Source: Streptomyces malaysiensis subsp. samsunensis (lineage in GTDB: Bacteria > Actinomycetota > Actinomycetes > Streptomycetales > Streptomycetaceae). From it: a stretch of DNA of 64,000 nt. The stretch spans positions 48,574 through 112,573 of the forward strand of contig NZ_JANIIC010000033.1 in the NCBI RefSeq assembly GCF_024519315.1, written 5' to 3'. Both the position numbers and the translations under genes were made by a program. Below the pieces are notes generated by a model, which saw only the letters and a program-made list of their open reading frames with translations, had not been told where the DNA came from and searched no databases. Positions 33,423 through 41,804 of this stretch are shown piece after piece; the first letter of the stretch is position 1; every line of letters starts with the position of its first letter.

Positions 33423-33514
33423 CCAACACCACAACGTCTTGTGATGCGAGACAGATCAGTCCGCATAGTGGATAAAGGTGGACTCGCCAGAGACCCCCAT
33501 GCGACGCTTCCGTC

Positions 33515-33598
33515 ATGTCTCGAGCTGGAATCGCCTTGGTGAGTCGACGCCACGTCGACCTCGGCCGCATGTCCAGCGCGATCTGTCCGGCGGGCTGA
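33515..33598 (+). CDS. sulfur-operon leader peptide
   Basis: 27-aa ORF from ATG 33515 (or 19 aa from GTG 33539) to TGA 33598, containing SRRHVDLGRMSSAIC. This matches the actinobacterial 'putative leader peptide' pattern RxHVDLxRxxSAxC found upstream of sulfur and cysteine metabolism genes. It ends 220 bp before the sulfite reductase start. The conserved near-terminal Cys suggests a sensor of cysteine supply acting by translational pausing (inference). No ribosome-binding site is evident, so the transcript may be leaderless. The 33599-33818 stretch holds no other gene. Confidence 0.82.
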   Translation: MSRAGIALVSRRHVDLGRMSSAICPAG

Positions 33599-33818
33599 CC
33601 CGCACCTCGACAGGGCCCTGACGGCCCCGGGCAGCACCACCAACACATCTTCCGTCGCCCCCGACGACGTGGGCGAGCACGCATGCCTTGACACTCCCCG
33701 CCGCATTTCGCACCGGTCACCGCCGCACAACTCTGCCCACCTGCCCATGCGCAGGTCAGACGGTGTGCGCAAGCTACCAACCGCCGCACCAGAGCCGCTC
33801 AGAAGGACATACACCGCC

Positions 33819-35513
33819 ATGGCTGCCACCCCGGAACGCGCAAGCGCAACGCCCCGCCGCAAGGCCGGACGCCACCGCGGCGAAGGCCAGTGGGCCGCGG
33901 GGCACTTCACCCCTCTCAACGGCAATGAGCAGACCAAGAAGGACGATGACGGTCTCAATGTGCGGACACGCATTGAGACGATCTACGCCCATCGCGGCTT
34001 CGACTCCATCGACGGCGCCGATCTGCGCGGCCGGATGCGCTGGTGGGGTCTGTACACCCAGCGCAAGCCCGGGATCGACGGCGGCAAGACCGCGATCCTG
34101 GAGCCGGAGGAGCTGGACGACGAATACTTCATGATGCGGGTCCGGGTCGACGGCGGCCGGCTGACCACCGAGCAACTGCGGGTCGTCGGCGAGGTCTCGG
34201 AGGAGTTCGCACGCGGCACCGCGGACATCACCGACCGGCAGAACATCCAGTACCACTGGATCCAGGTCGAGGACGTACCGGAGATCTGGCGTCGGCTGGA
34301 GGCCGTCGGGCTGTCCACCACCGAGGCGTGCGGTGACACCCCGCGCGTGATCATCGGCTCGCCGGTGGCCGGGATCGCCGAGGACGAGATCATCGACGGC
34401 ACCTCCGCCATCGACGAGATCCACCGCCGCTACATCGGCAGCAAGGAGTTCTCCAACCTGCCGCGCAAGTTCAAGACCGCGGTCTCCGGATCCCCGGTGC
34501 TCGATGTCGTCCACGAGATCAACGACATCGCGTTCGTCGGCGTCCGCCACCCCGAGCACGGCCCCGGTTTCGACCTGTGGGTCGGCGGCGGGCTGTCCAC
34601 CAACCCCAAGATCGGCGTCCGGCTCGGCGCCTGGGTCCCGCTGGAGGAGGTCCCGGACGTCTGGGCCGGGGTCGCCTCCATCTTCCGCGACTACGGCTAC
34701 CGGCGGCTGCGCACCCGCGCCCGGCTGAAGTTCCTGGTCGCCGACTGGGGCCCGGCGAAGTTCCGCCAGGTGCTGGAGGACGAGTACCTTCGGCGCCCGC
34801 TGATCGACGGCCCGGCGCCCGAGCAGCCGGTCCAGCGGTGGCGGGACCATGTGGGTGTCCACCGCCAGCAGGACGGCCGCTACTACGTGGGCTTCGCACC
34901 GCGTGTCGGCCGGGTGGACGGCACGACCCTCACCAAGATCGCCAATCTGGCGGAGGCGCATGGCTCAGGACGGCTGACCACCACCGTCGAGCAGAAGATG
35001 ATCGTGCTCGATGTGACCGAGGACCAGGTGGAGTCGCTGGTCGCGGGGCTGGAGGCGCTGGACCTCCAGGTCAAGCCGTCCCCGTTCCGGCGCGGCACGA
35101 TGGCCTGCACCGGTATCGAGTTCTGCAAGCTGGCGATCGTCGAGACCAAGGGGCGCGGCTCCTCGCTCATCGACGAACTGGAGCGCCGGCTGCCCGAGTT
35201 CGACGAGCCGATCACCATCAACCTCAACGGCTGCCCGAACGCCTGCGCCCGTATCCAGGTCGCGGACATCGGTCTCAAGGGCCAGCTGGTCATGGACGAC
35301 AACGGCCGGCAGGTCGAGGGCTACCAGGTGCACCTGGGCGGCGCCCTGGGCCTCGAGCCCGGTTTCGGCCGCAAGGTGCGCGGGCTGAAGGTCACCGCCG
35401 CCGAGCTCCCCGACTATGTGGAGCGGCTGCTGAGCCGCTTCCAGGAGGAGCGCGAGGACGGCGAGCGCTTCGCCACCTGGGCGGCGCGGGCCGAGGAAGA
35501 GGCACTCACATGA
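33819..35513 (+). CDS. sir: ferredoxin-dependent assimilatory sulfite reductase (nitrite/sulfite reductase family)
   Basis: 564-aa siroheme/[4Fe-4S] enzyme that reduces sulfite to sulfide with six electrons from ferredoxin. Two ferredoxin-like half-domains alternate with two siroheme-binding domains. The cluster/siroheme cysteines are in CTGIEFCKLA and NGCPNACAR. The heme-contact region TADITDRQNIQYHWI is present. ATG 33819 follows AGAAGGAC (33801-33808). The operon context (cysH-cysC-cysD-cysN and a CbiX chelatase) favours sulfite over nitrite as substrate. The stop overlaps a mini-ORF start (ATGA). Confidence 0.93.
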   Translation: MAATPERASATPRRKAGRHRGEGQWAAGHFTPLNGNEQTKKDDDGLNVRTRIETIYAHRGFDSIDGADLRGRMRWWGLYTQRKPGIDGGKTAILEPEELDDEYFMMRVRVDGGRLTTEQLRVVGEVSEEFARGTADITDRQNIQYHWIQVEDVPEIWRRLEAVGLSTTEACGDTPRVIIGSPVAGIAEDEIIDGTSAIDEIHRRYIGSKEFSNLPRKFKTAVSGSPVLDVVHEINDIAFVGVRHPEHGPGFDLWVGGGLSTNPKIGVRLGAWVPLEEVPDVWAGVASIFRDYGYRRLRTRARLKFLVADWGPAKFRQVLEDEYLRRPLIDGPAPEQPVQRWRDHVGVHRQQDGRYYVGFAPRVGRVDGTTLTKIANLAEAHGSGRLTTTVEQKMIVLDVTEDQVESLVAGLEALDLQVKPSPFRRGTMACTGIEFCKLAIVETKGRGSSLIDELERRLPEFDEPITINLNGCPNACARIQVADIGLKGQLVMDDNGRQVEGYQVHLGGALGLEPGFGRKVRGLKVTAAELPDYVERLLSRFQEEREDGERFATWAARAEEEALT

Positions 35514-35551
35514 GTGAGCGCTTCGGGAGCCGGCGGGAGGCACTCACATGA
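35510..35551 (+). CDS. 13-codon coupling mini-ORF
   Basis: ATG AGT GAG CGC ... TGA: the start overlaps the sir stop (ATGA) and the stop overlaps the next mini-ORF start (ATGA). The coding end GAGGCACTCACATGA repeats the end of sir, as if the sir tail was duplicated. It may only serve to carry ribosomes down the transcript. Confidence 0.35.
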   Translation: MSERFGSRREALT

Positions 35552-35670
35552 GCGTGTCCCGGCGCGCTGCGCGGGCTGGACTGAGGAGCCGCGCAGCGAC
35601 GAAGGAGCGAGCAGTGACGAGGGAAGCCCGCGCGTCGGAGCGCGTCGGGGCTGAGCGGGAGGCACGGTGA
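35548..35670 (+). CDS. 40-codon coupling mini-ORF
   Basis: Arg/Ala/Glu-rich ORF (MSVSRRAARAGLRSRAATKE...) linked by ATGA to the previous mini-ORF and by GTGA to the 61-aa gene. The DNA contains the GCGC/GGAGC-rich type of palindromic segment often found between streptomycete genes. It has no recognisable fold; either a coupling device or a repeat that happens to stay in frame. Confidence 0.35.
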   Translation: MSVSRRAARAGLRSRAATKERAVTREARASERVGAEREAR

Positions 35671-35852
35671 GTGAGCGTGCGGCGCCGTTCTACTGCCCCT
35701 ACTGCGGCGATGAGGATCTGCGGCCTTCGGAGGAGGGCCATGGCGCGTGGGAATGCGCGTCCTGCAATCGCGCGTTCCGCCTGTCGTTCCTCGGGCTGCT
35801 GGCCAAGGGCCTGCGGCACGACTCGGTCGATGAAGGGGGCACGGCGATATGA
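35667..35852 (+). CDS. 61-aa zinc-ribbon-like protein of the sulfur operon
   Basis: Small protein with two CxxC knuckles (FYCPYCGDEDL and WECASCNRAF) separated by about 17 residues, the spacing of a zinc ribbon or a small rubredoxin-like metal site. It lies between sir and cysH, with GTGA and ATGA overlaps on either side, so it is co-translated with sulfite- and APS-reducing enzymes. This gene is commonly kept at this place in streptomycete operons. A role in metal, sulfide or electron handling is plausible but unproven. Confidence 0.75.
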   Translation: MSERAAPFYCPYCGDEDLRPSEEGHGAWECASCNRAFRLSFLGLLAKGLRHDSVDEGGTAI

Positions 35853-36550
35853 CGACACGGCTTGAGGACACCGATCTCGAAGGGCTCGCCGAAAAGGCGG
35901 GCCATGAACTCGAGGACGCCCCGGCGCTGGAGATCCTGCGCTGGGCGGCGGACACGTTCGGATCGCGCTTCTGCGTCACCTCCTCGATGGAGGACGTGGT
36001 GGTGGCGCACCTGGCCTCCCGCGCCTTCCCCGGTGTCGATGTGGTCTTCCTCGACACCGGCTACCACTTCCCGGAGACCATCGGCACCCGTGACGCGGTG
36101 GCCGCCGTGATGGACGTCAATGTCATCACCCTGACCCCGCGCCAGACGGTCGCCGAGCAGGACGCCGAGTACGGCCCCGAGCTGCATGACCGCGACCCCG
36201 ATCTGTGCTGCGCCCTGCGCAAGGTGCGGCCGCTCGAGGAGGGGTTGCGGGAGTATGACGCCTGGGCCACCGGACTGCGTCGGGACGAATCGCCAACTCG
36301 CGCCGATACCCCGGTCGTTGGCTGGGACGCCCGGCGCCGTAAGGTGAAGATCTCCCCGATCGCCCGCTGGACCCAGGCGGATGTCGAAGCCTATGTCGCC
36401 GAGCACGGCGTGCTGACCAACCCCCTGCTGATGGACGGCTATCCGTCGATAGGCTGCGCGCCCTGCACCCGTCGGGTACTGGAAGGCGAGGACATACGGT
36501 CCGGCCGCTGGGCGGGGAGCAACAAGACCGAATGCGGGCTGCACGGCTGA
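35849..36550 (+). CDS. cysH: adenylyl-sulfate (APS/PAPS) reductase
   Basis: 233-aa enzyme that reduces activated sulfate to sulfite with thioredoxin. The PP-loop-like N-terminus has SSMEDVVVAHLA, and VVFLDTGYHFPET follows. Cys pairs CC (LCCALRKVRP) and CxxC (GCAPCTRRV) indicate the [4Fe-4S] type, which prefers APS, and the catalytic C-terminal ECGLH is present. The ATGA start overlaps the 61-aa gene. Because the cluster cysteines suggest APS use, the adjacent cysC kinase may be optional for reduction. Confidence 0.93.
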   Translation: MTTRLEDTDLEGLAEKAGHELEDAPALEILRWAADTFGSRFCVTSSMEDVVVAHLASRAFPGVDVVFLDTGYHFPETIGTRDAVAAVMDVNVITLTPRQTVAEQDAEYGPELHDRDPDLCCALRKVRPLEEGLREYDAWATGLRRDESPTRADTPVVGWDARRRKVKISPIARWTQADVEAYVAEHGVLTNPLLMDGYPSIGCAPCTRRVLEGEDIRSGRWAGSNKTECGLHG

Positions 36551-36573
36551 TGGCTGTCGACCAGGAGAACGAG

Positions 36574-37122
36574 ATGAGCGCCCCCACGACCACCGGTGCC
36601 ACGGTGTGGCTGACCGGGCTGCCGAGCGCGGGAAAGACCACGATCGCCTATGCGCTGGCCGAGCGGCTGCGCGGCGAGGGCCGGCGGGTGGAGGTGCTCG
36701 ACGGGGACGAGATCCGCGAGTTCCTCTCCGCGGGTCTTGGTTTCTCCCGCGAGGACCGGCACACCAACGTCCAGCGGATCGGCTTCGTGGCCGAGTTGCT
36801 GGCCTCCCACGGGGTCACGGTGCTGGTGCCGGTCATCGCCCCGTACGAGGACAGCCGCGAGGCGGTGCGCAAGCGCCACCAGCGGGAGGGCACCCCATAT
36901 CTGGAGGTGCATGTCGCCACCCCCGTCGACGTGTGCTCGGAGCGGGACGTCAAGGGGCTGTACGCGAAGCAGGCCGCGGGCGAGATTTCGGGTCTGACCG
37001 GTGTTGACGACCCCTACGAGGCCCCTGCCGACCCGGATCTGCGCATCGAAACCCACAGGAACAGCGTGCAGGAGTCGGCCGCCGAGGTGCGGTTGCTGTT
37101 GAGTGAAAGGGGACTGCTGTGA
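36574..37122 (+). CDS. cysC: adenylylsulfate kinase
   Basis: 182-aa APS kinase that makes PAPS from APS and ATP. The P-loop is TGLPSAGKTTIA near residue 14, then the APS-binding segment LGFSREDRHTNVQRIGFVAELL, and KGLYAKQAAGEISGLTGVDDPYE near the C-terminus. ATG 36574 follows AGGAG at 36563-36567; an earlier in-frame ATG at 36550 overlaps the cysH stop (TGATG) and may also be used. The stop overlaps a GTG mini-ORF. Confidence 0.92.
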   Translation: MSAPTTTGATVWLTGLPSAGKTTIAYALAERLRGEGRRVEVLDGDEIREFLSAGLGFSREDRHTNVQRIGFVAELLASHGVTVLVPVIAPYEDSREAVRKRHQREGTPYLEVHVATPVDVCSERDVKGLYAKQAAGEISGLTGVDDPYEAPADPDLRIETHRNSVQESAAEVRLLLSERGLL

Positions 37123-37265
37123 GTCACGTACGCGCGGCCGCCGCATCGCGGGCCATGGCGCTCCCCGCACCCGGGGGCCGAGTGCCCGGCGGTGCCCACG
37201 GCGAAGCCGCCGACAGGACGGGAAGCTACTACCGCAGCCGAGCGAACGAAAGGGGCGCGGCATGA
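37119..37265 (+). CDS. 48-codon gap-filling ORF between cysC and cysD
   Basis: Open from GTG 37119, overlapping the cysC stop as GTGA, to TGA 37265, overlapping the cysD start as ATGA. The peptide (VSHVRAAAASRAMALPAPGG... ending SRANERGAA) is Ala/Gly/Arg-rich and low in complexity. The exact overlap at both ends is what would be expected of a translational-coupling relay. Whether the peptide matters is unknown. Confidence 0.4.
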   Translation: MSHVRAAAASRAMALPAPGGRVPGGAHGEAADRTGSYYRSRANERGAA

Positions 37266-38200
37266 CAACCGTGACGGCGATCAACGCGGGCGAGGGCGCG
37301 GGCCTGTACGCGCTCGCGCACCTGGACGCGTTGGAGTCCGAGGCGGTGCACATCTTCCGCGAGGTGGCGGGTGAGTTCGAGCGACCGGTGATCCTGTTCT
37401 CCGGCGGCAAGGACTCCATCGTCATGCTGCATCTCGCGCTCAAGGCGTTCGCCCCGGCGCCGGTCCCGTTCTCACTGCTGCACGTGGACACGGGCCATAA
37501 CTTCCCCGAGGTCCTCACCTACCGGGACAACACCGTCGCCCACCATGGGCTGCGGCTGCATGTGGCCTCGGTGCAGGAGTTCATCGACGACGGCCGGCTG
37601 CGCGAGCGCCCGGACGGCACCCGCAATCCGCTCCAGACCGTGCCGCTGCTGGACGCCATCGACAAGAACCGCTTCGACGCGGTCTTCGGCGGTGGCCGCC
37701 GGGACGAGGAGAAGGCCCGCGCCAAGGAGCGGGTGTTCTCCCTGCGGGACGAGTTCGGCGGCTGGGATCCGCGGCGGCAGCGCCCCGAGCTGTGGCAGCT
37801 CTACAACGGCCGCCACTCCCCCGGTGAGCACGTCCGGGTCTTCCCGCTCTCCAACTGGACCGAGCTGGACGTATGGCAGTACATCGCCCGGGAGAAGATC
37901 GACCTGCCGGAGATCTACTACGCGCATGAGCGCGAGGTCTTCCGCCGCGGTGGTATGTGGCTGGCGCCCGGTGAGTGGGGCGGTCCGAAGGACGACGAGA
38001 CCGTGGAGCGGCGCATGGTGCGCTACCGCACGGTGGGCGACATGTCCTGCACCGGCGCCGTCGAGTCCGACGCGGTGACCATCGAGCAGGTCATCGATGA
38101 GATAGCCGCCTCGCGGCTGACCGAGCGGGGGGCGACCCGCGCCGACGACAAGCTGTCGGAGGCCGCGATGGAGGACCGCAAGCGCGAGGGGTACTTCTAA
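37262..38200 (+). CDS. cysD: sulfate adenylyltransferase subunit 2
   Basis: 312-aa PP-loop subunit of ATP sulfurylase (sulfate + ATP to APS + PPi). It has the PP-loop motif LFSGGKDSIVMLHLALKAF, LLHVDTGHNFPEVL, the substrate segment FGGGRRDEEKARAKERVFS, and the C-terminal REGYF of the family. ATG 37262 follows GAAAGGGG. The CysN partner starts 2 bp after the stop. Confidence 0.95.
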   Translation: MTTVTAINAGEGAGLYALAHLDALESEAVHIFREVAGEFERPVILFSGGKDSIVMLHLALKAFAPAPVPFSLLHVDTGHNFPEVLTYRDNTVAHHGLRLHVASVQEFIDDGRLRERPDGTRNPLQTVPLLDAIDKNRFDAVFGGGRRDEEKARAKERVFSLRDEFGGWDPRRQRPELWQLYNGRHSPGEHVRVFPLSNWTELDVWQYIAREKIDLPEIYYAHEREVFRRGGMWLAPGEWGGPKDDETVERRMVRYRTVGDMSCTGAVESDAVTIEQVIDEIAASRLTERGATRADDKLSEAAMEDRKREGYF

Positions 38201-38202
38201 CC

Positions 38203-39570
38203 ATGACGAGCAATCTGACGTCCGGGGAGCAGGCCGCGGCGGCCGCCGTGGAGCGGTCCGCGGCCACCTCGCAGCTGCGGTTCGCCACCGCGGGCTCGGT
38301 GGACGACGGTAAGTCCACCCTGGTCGGGCGGCTGCTGCACGACTCCAAGTCGGTGCTGGCCGACCAGTTGGAGGCCGTGGCGCACGCCTCGCGCAGCCGT
38401 GGCCAGGAGGCCCCGGACCTGGCGCTGCTGACGGACGGGCTGCGCGCGGAGCGGGAGCAGGGCATCACCATCGATGTCGCCTACCGCTACTTCGCCACGC
38501 CCAAGCGGCGGTTCATCCTCGCCGACACCCCCGGCCATGTGCAGTACACCCGCAACATGGTCACCGGCGCCTCCACCGCCGAGCTCGCGGTCGTCCTGGT
38601 GGACGCGCGCAACGGCGTGGTGGAGCAGACCCGGCGGCATGCCGCGGTCGCGGCCCTGCTGCGGGTTCCGCATGTGGTCCTCGCCGTCAACAAGATGGAC
38701 CTGGTGGACTACGCGGAGCCGGTCTTCGCGGCCATCGCCGAGGAGTTCACCACTTACGCCGCGTCGCTGGGCGTCCCCGAGATCACGGCCATCCCGATCT
38801 CGGCGCTCGCCGGGGACAATGTGGTGACCCCGTCGGCGAACATGGACTGGTACGGCGGCCCGACCGTGCTGGAGCACCTGGAGACCGTGCCGGTGGGCAC
38901 CGATCCGTCCCAGGACCCGGCGCGTTTCCCGGTGCAGTACGTGATCCGCCCGCAGACCGCCGAGCACCCCGACTACCGCGGCTACGCGGGCCAGATCGCC
39001 TCCGGTGTGCTGCGCACGGGCGATGCCGTGACCGTGCTGCCGTCCGGCCGGACGTCCACCATCACCGGGATCGACGCGCTGGGCACGATGGTGGACGTGG
39101 CGTGGGCCCCGCAGTCGGTGACCGTCACCCTCGCCGACGATCTGGACATCTCGCGCGGGGATCTGCTCGCACCGAGCGACCACACCCCGGAGACCACCCA
39201 GGACGTCGAGGCCACCGTCTGCCATCTGCACGACCGTCCGCTGCGCGTCGGCGACCGGGTGCTGCTCAAGCACACCACCCGCACGGTGAAGGCGATCATC
39301 AAGGACATCCCGTCCCGGCTGACGCTGGCCGATCTGTCGCACCACCCGGCGCCGGGTGAGCTGGCCGCCAATGACATCGGCCGGGTCGTGCTCCGTACCT
39401 CGGAGCCGCTGGCGCTTGACGCGTACGACGCCTCGCGCCGCACCGGCTCCTTCCTGCTGATCGACCCGGCCGACGGCACCACGCTCACCGCCGGGATGGC
39501 GGGGGACTCCTTCGCGGCGTCGGCCGAGGGTGCCGAGGGCGCGCGGGACGACGAGGGATGGGACTTCTGA
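38203..39570 (+). CDS. cysN: sulfate adenylyltransferase subunit 1 (GTPase)
   Basis: 455-aa EF-Tu-like GTPase that drives sulfate adenylylation. G1 AGSVDDGKSTLVGRLLHD, G2/switch EREQGITIDVAYRYF, G3 DTPGHVQYTRNMVTGAS and G4 NKMDLVDY precede two beta-barrel domains. It is a plain CysN with no fused APS kinase, consistent with the separate cysC. Confidence 0.95.
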   Translation: MTSNLTSGEQAAAAAVERSAATSQLRFATAGSVDDGKSTLVGRLLHDSKSVLADQLEAVAHASRSRGQEAPDLALLTDGLRAEREQGITIDVAYRYFATPKRRFILADTPGHVQYTRNMVTGASTAELAVVLVDARNGVVEQTRRHAAVAALLRVPHVVLAVNKMDLVDYAEPVFAAIAEEFTTYAASLGVPEITAIPISALAGDNVVTPSANMDWYGGPTVLEHLETVPVGTDPSQDPARFPVQYVIRPQTAEHPDYRGYAGQIASGVLRTGDAVTVLPSGRTSTITGIDALGTMVDVAWAPQSVTVTLADDLDISRGDLLAPSDHTPETTQDVEATVCHLHDRPLRVGDRVLLKHTTRTVKAIIKDIPSRLTLADLSHHPAPGELAANDIGRVVLRTSEPLALDAYDASRRTGSFLLIDPADGTTLTAGMAGDSFAASAEGAEGARDDEGWDF

Positions 39571-39572
39571 CC

Positions 39573-39674
39573 ATGGCCGGTGAGGTGTTCTCGACGTTCG
39601 CCAAGGAGGGCGGCCGCATTGGCAGCGGCGCGCTCGGCAGCGGTCAGGGCGGGGTCGGGCGATGTGCGGGCTGA
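39573..39674 (+). CDS. 33-aa small ORF downstream of cysN
   Basis: Begins 2 bp after cysN (MAGEVFSTFAKEGGRIGSGA...) and ends with a Cys-containing tail (GRCAG). Codon choice matches the genes around it. It may be a small operon protein or chance coding; no family is known to me. The rest of the interval up to 39766 holds only the transporter gene's ribosome-binding site (GAGAGGAA). Confidence 0.35.
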   Translation: MAGEVFSTFAKEGGRIGSGALGSGQGGVGRCAG

Positions 39675-39766
39675 CACCGCTGTCCGCTCCTGTCCACCAC
39701 CGCCGAAAACCGTCTGATCTGCCGGGCGTCCTCTGACGCCGCCCCGGCCCGTCGAGAGGAACACCC

Positions 39767-40912
39767 GTGTCATCTGCCTTCCGCCGCACCGCCCAGCGCC
39801 CTCACCGCCGTACCCGGATCCTGGCGGCGGCCGCCGTCCTCCCCCTGCTGATGGGCGCGCTGGGCGCCTGCGGCTACGGCTCGGACAAGAAGTCCGACGA
39901 CAAGGGGTCCTCGGCCGTTCCCGCGGCCGGCGGCGACAAGATCGACGGCCTGGACAAGGTGAAGGTCGGCTACTTCGCCAATCTCACCCATGCCACCGCA
40001 CTGGTGGGGCTGCGCAAGGGCGGCCAGATCCAGCAGGAGCTGCACGGCACGAAGGTGTCGCCGTTCGTCTTCAACGCCGGGCCTTCGGAGATCGAGGCGC
40101 TCAACGCGGGCTCCATCGACATCGGCTGGATCGGCCCGTCACCGGCCATCAACGGCTATGTGAAGTCGCACGGCTCCAGCCTGAGAATCATCTCCGGGTC
40201 GGTCTCCGGCGGCGTCAAGCTGGTGGTCAACCCCAAGAAGATCAAGACGCTGAACGATGTCAAGGGCAAGAAGATCGCCACCCCGCAACTGGGCAACACC
40301 CAGGACGTGGCCTTCCTCAACTGGGCCGCGAGCAAGGGCTGGAAGGTCGACGCGCAGAGCGGCAAGGGCGATGTGTCGGTGGTCCGCACCGACAACAAGG
40401 TCACCCCGGACGCGTACAAGTCCGGTGCCATCGACGGCGCGTGGGTGCCGGAGCCGACGGCGTCCAAGCTGGTCGCCGAGGGCGCCAAGGTGCTGCTCGA
40501 CGAGTCCTCGCTGTGGCCGGACAAGAAGTTCGTGATCACGAACGTGATCGTCCGGCAGCAGTTCCTGAAGGAGCATCCGAAGGTCGTCGAGGCCGTGCTG
40601 CGCGGCTCGGTGAAGACCAACGCCTTCATCAACGCCAACCCCGAGCAGGCGAAGGAAGCGGCCAACGCCACGCTCAAGGAGGAGACCGGCAAGCCGCTGC
40701 CCGCCGAGGTGATCGACCCGGCGTGGAAGTCCATCCAGGCCACCGACGACCCGCTGGCCTCGACGCTGAACGCCGAGGCGGACCACGCGGTCCGGGCGGG
40801 GCTCCTGGAGAAGCCCGATCTCAAGGGGATCTACGACCTGGCCCCGCTGAACAAGGTCCTCGAGGCCGAGGGCAAGCCGACCGTCTCCGACGCGGGTCTC
40901 GGCGTCAAGTAG
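39767..40912 (+). CDS. ssuA: sulfonate/taurine-type ABC transporter substrate-binding lipoprotein
   Basis: 381-aa exported binding protein: a long Arg-rich n-region, hydrophobic core and lipobox LGACG (about residues 31-35), then an NMT1/THI5-like fold. The ligand region GYFANLTHATALVGLRKG and the hinge segments GSIDIGWIGPSPAINGY and IDGAWVPEPTASKLVAEG are those of SsuA/TauA proteins. Position in the sulfur operon supports organosulfonate or sulfate-ester uptake; the exact ligand is unknown. Start GTG 39767 behind GAGAGGAACACCC. Confidence 0.92.
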   Translation: MSSAFRRTAQRPHRRTRILAAAAVLPLLMGALGACGYGSDKKSDDKGSSAVPAAGGDKIDGLDKVKVGYFANLTHATALVGLRKGGQIQQELHGTKVSPFVFNAGPSEIEALNAGSIDIGWIGPSPAINGYVKSHGSSLRIISGSVSGGVKLVVNPKKIKTLNDVKGKKIATPQLGNTQDVAFLNWAASKGWKVDAQSGKGDVSVVRTDNKVTPDAYKSGAIDGAWVPEPTASKLVAEGAKVLLDESSLWPDKKFVITNVIVRQQFLKEHPKVVEAVLRGSVKTNAFINANPEQAKEAANATLKEETGKPLPAEVIDPAWKSIQATDDPLASTLNAEADHAVRAGLLEKPDLKGIYDLAPLNKVLEAEGKPTVSDAGLGVK

Positions 40913-40979
40913 CCGCCCGTCCGTCCCCGTACGCACGGTACGCGAGTACGCATGTACGCATCCATCAGGAGGTGACCGG

Positions 40980-41804
40980 ATGTCCCCGGCACTGACCACC
41001 GAGAAGGACGACCGGGCGAGCGCCGCGGCGGCGGGCTCCCCCGGCCCCGCCGATGCCACCGGATCCGTCTCGATCGCCCATGTGCACAAGTCCTTCGGCC
41101 GTCCCGGGGCGGCCCAGCCCGTTCTTGAGGACATCAACCTCCGGGTGCGGCCCGGGGAGTTCGTCTGCATTCTGGGGGCGTCCGGCTGTGGCAAGTCGAC
41201 CCTGCTCAATCTGATCGCCGACCTGGACAAGCCGACCACGGGGGCCATCGAGGTCCCCGGTGGCCGGCCGGCCCTGATGTTCCAGGAGCACGCCCTGTTC
41301 CCGTGGCTGACCGCGGGGAAGAACATCGAGCTGGCCCTGCGGCTGCGCGGGGTGCCGCGCGCCGAGCGCAGGCCGCATGCCGAGCGGCTGCTGGAGCTGG
41401 TGCGGCTCGGCGGCTCCTACGGCAAGCGGGTGCACGAGCTCTCCGGCGGTATGCGGCAGCGCGTGGCGCTGGCCCGCGCGCTGGCGCAGGACTCCAGCGT
41501 GCTGCTGATGGACGAGCCGTTCGCCGCGCTCGACGCCATCACCCGCGATGTGCTGCACGAGGAGCTGACCCGGATCTGGAGCGAGACCGGTGTCTCGGTG
41601 CTGTTCGTGACCCACAACGTCCGCGAGGCGGTCCGGCTGGCCGAGCGTGTGGTGCTGCTGTCCTCCCGGCCGGGGCGGGTCGTCCGCGAATGGACGGTGG
41701 ACATTCCGCAGCCGCGCCGTATCGAGGACGCGGACGTCGCCGACCTGTCCGTTGAGATCACCGAAGAACTGCGTGGGGAGATCCGCCGCCATGGCCAGCA
41801 GTGA
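40980..41804 (+). CDS. ssuB: sulfonate-type ABC transporter ATP-binding protein
   Basis: 274-aa ABC ATPase. Walker A LGASGCGKSTLLNLIA, Q-loop MFQEHALFPWL, signature LSGGMRQRVALARAL, Walker B VLLMDEPFAALD and H-loop FVTHNVREAVRLA are all present. ATG 40980 follows AGGAGGTGA. The gene overlaps the permease gene by 14 bp, so the two are translationally coupled. Confidence 0.95.
   Translation: MSPALTTEKDDRASAAAAGSPGPADATGSVSIAHVHKSFGRPGAAQPVLEDINLRVRPGEFVCILGASGCGKSTLLNLIADLDKPTTGAIEVPGGRPALMFQEHALFPWLTAGKNIELALRLRGVPRAERRPHAERLLELVRLGGSYGKRVHELSGGMRQRVALARALAQDSSVLLMDEPFAALDAITRDVLHEELTRIWSETGVSVLFVTHNVREAVRLAERVVLLSSRPGRVVREWTVDIPQPRRIEDADVADLSVEITEELRGEIRRHGQQ

Noticed and set aside
33669..33818. 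N-terminal extension of sulfite reductase starting at an upstream in-frame codon
   Set aside because: The extension has no family similarity, and ATG 33819 has a well-placed AGAAGGAC site.
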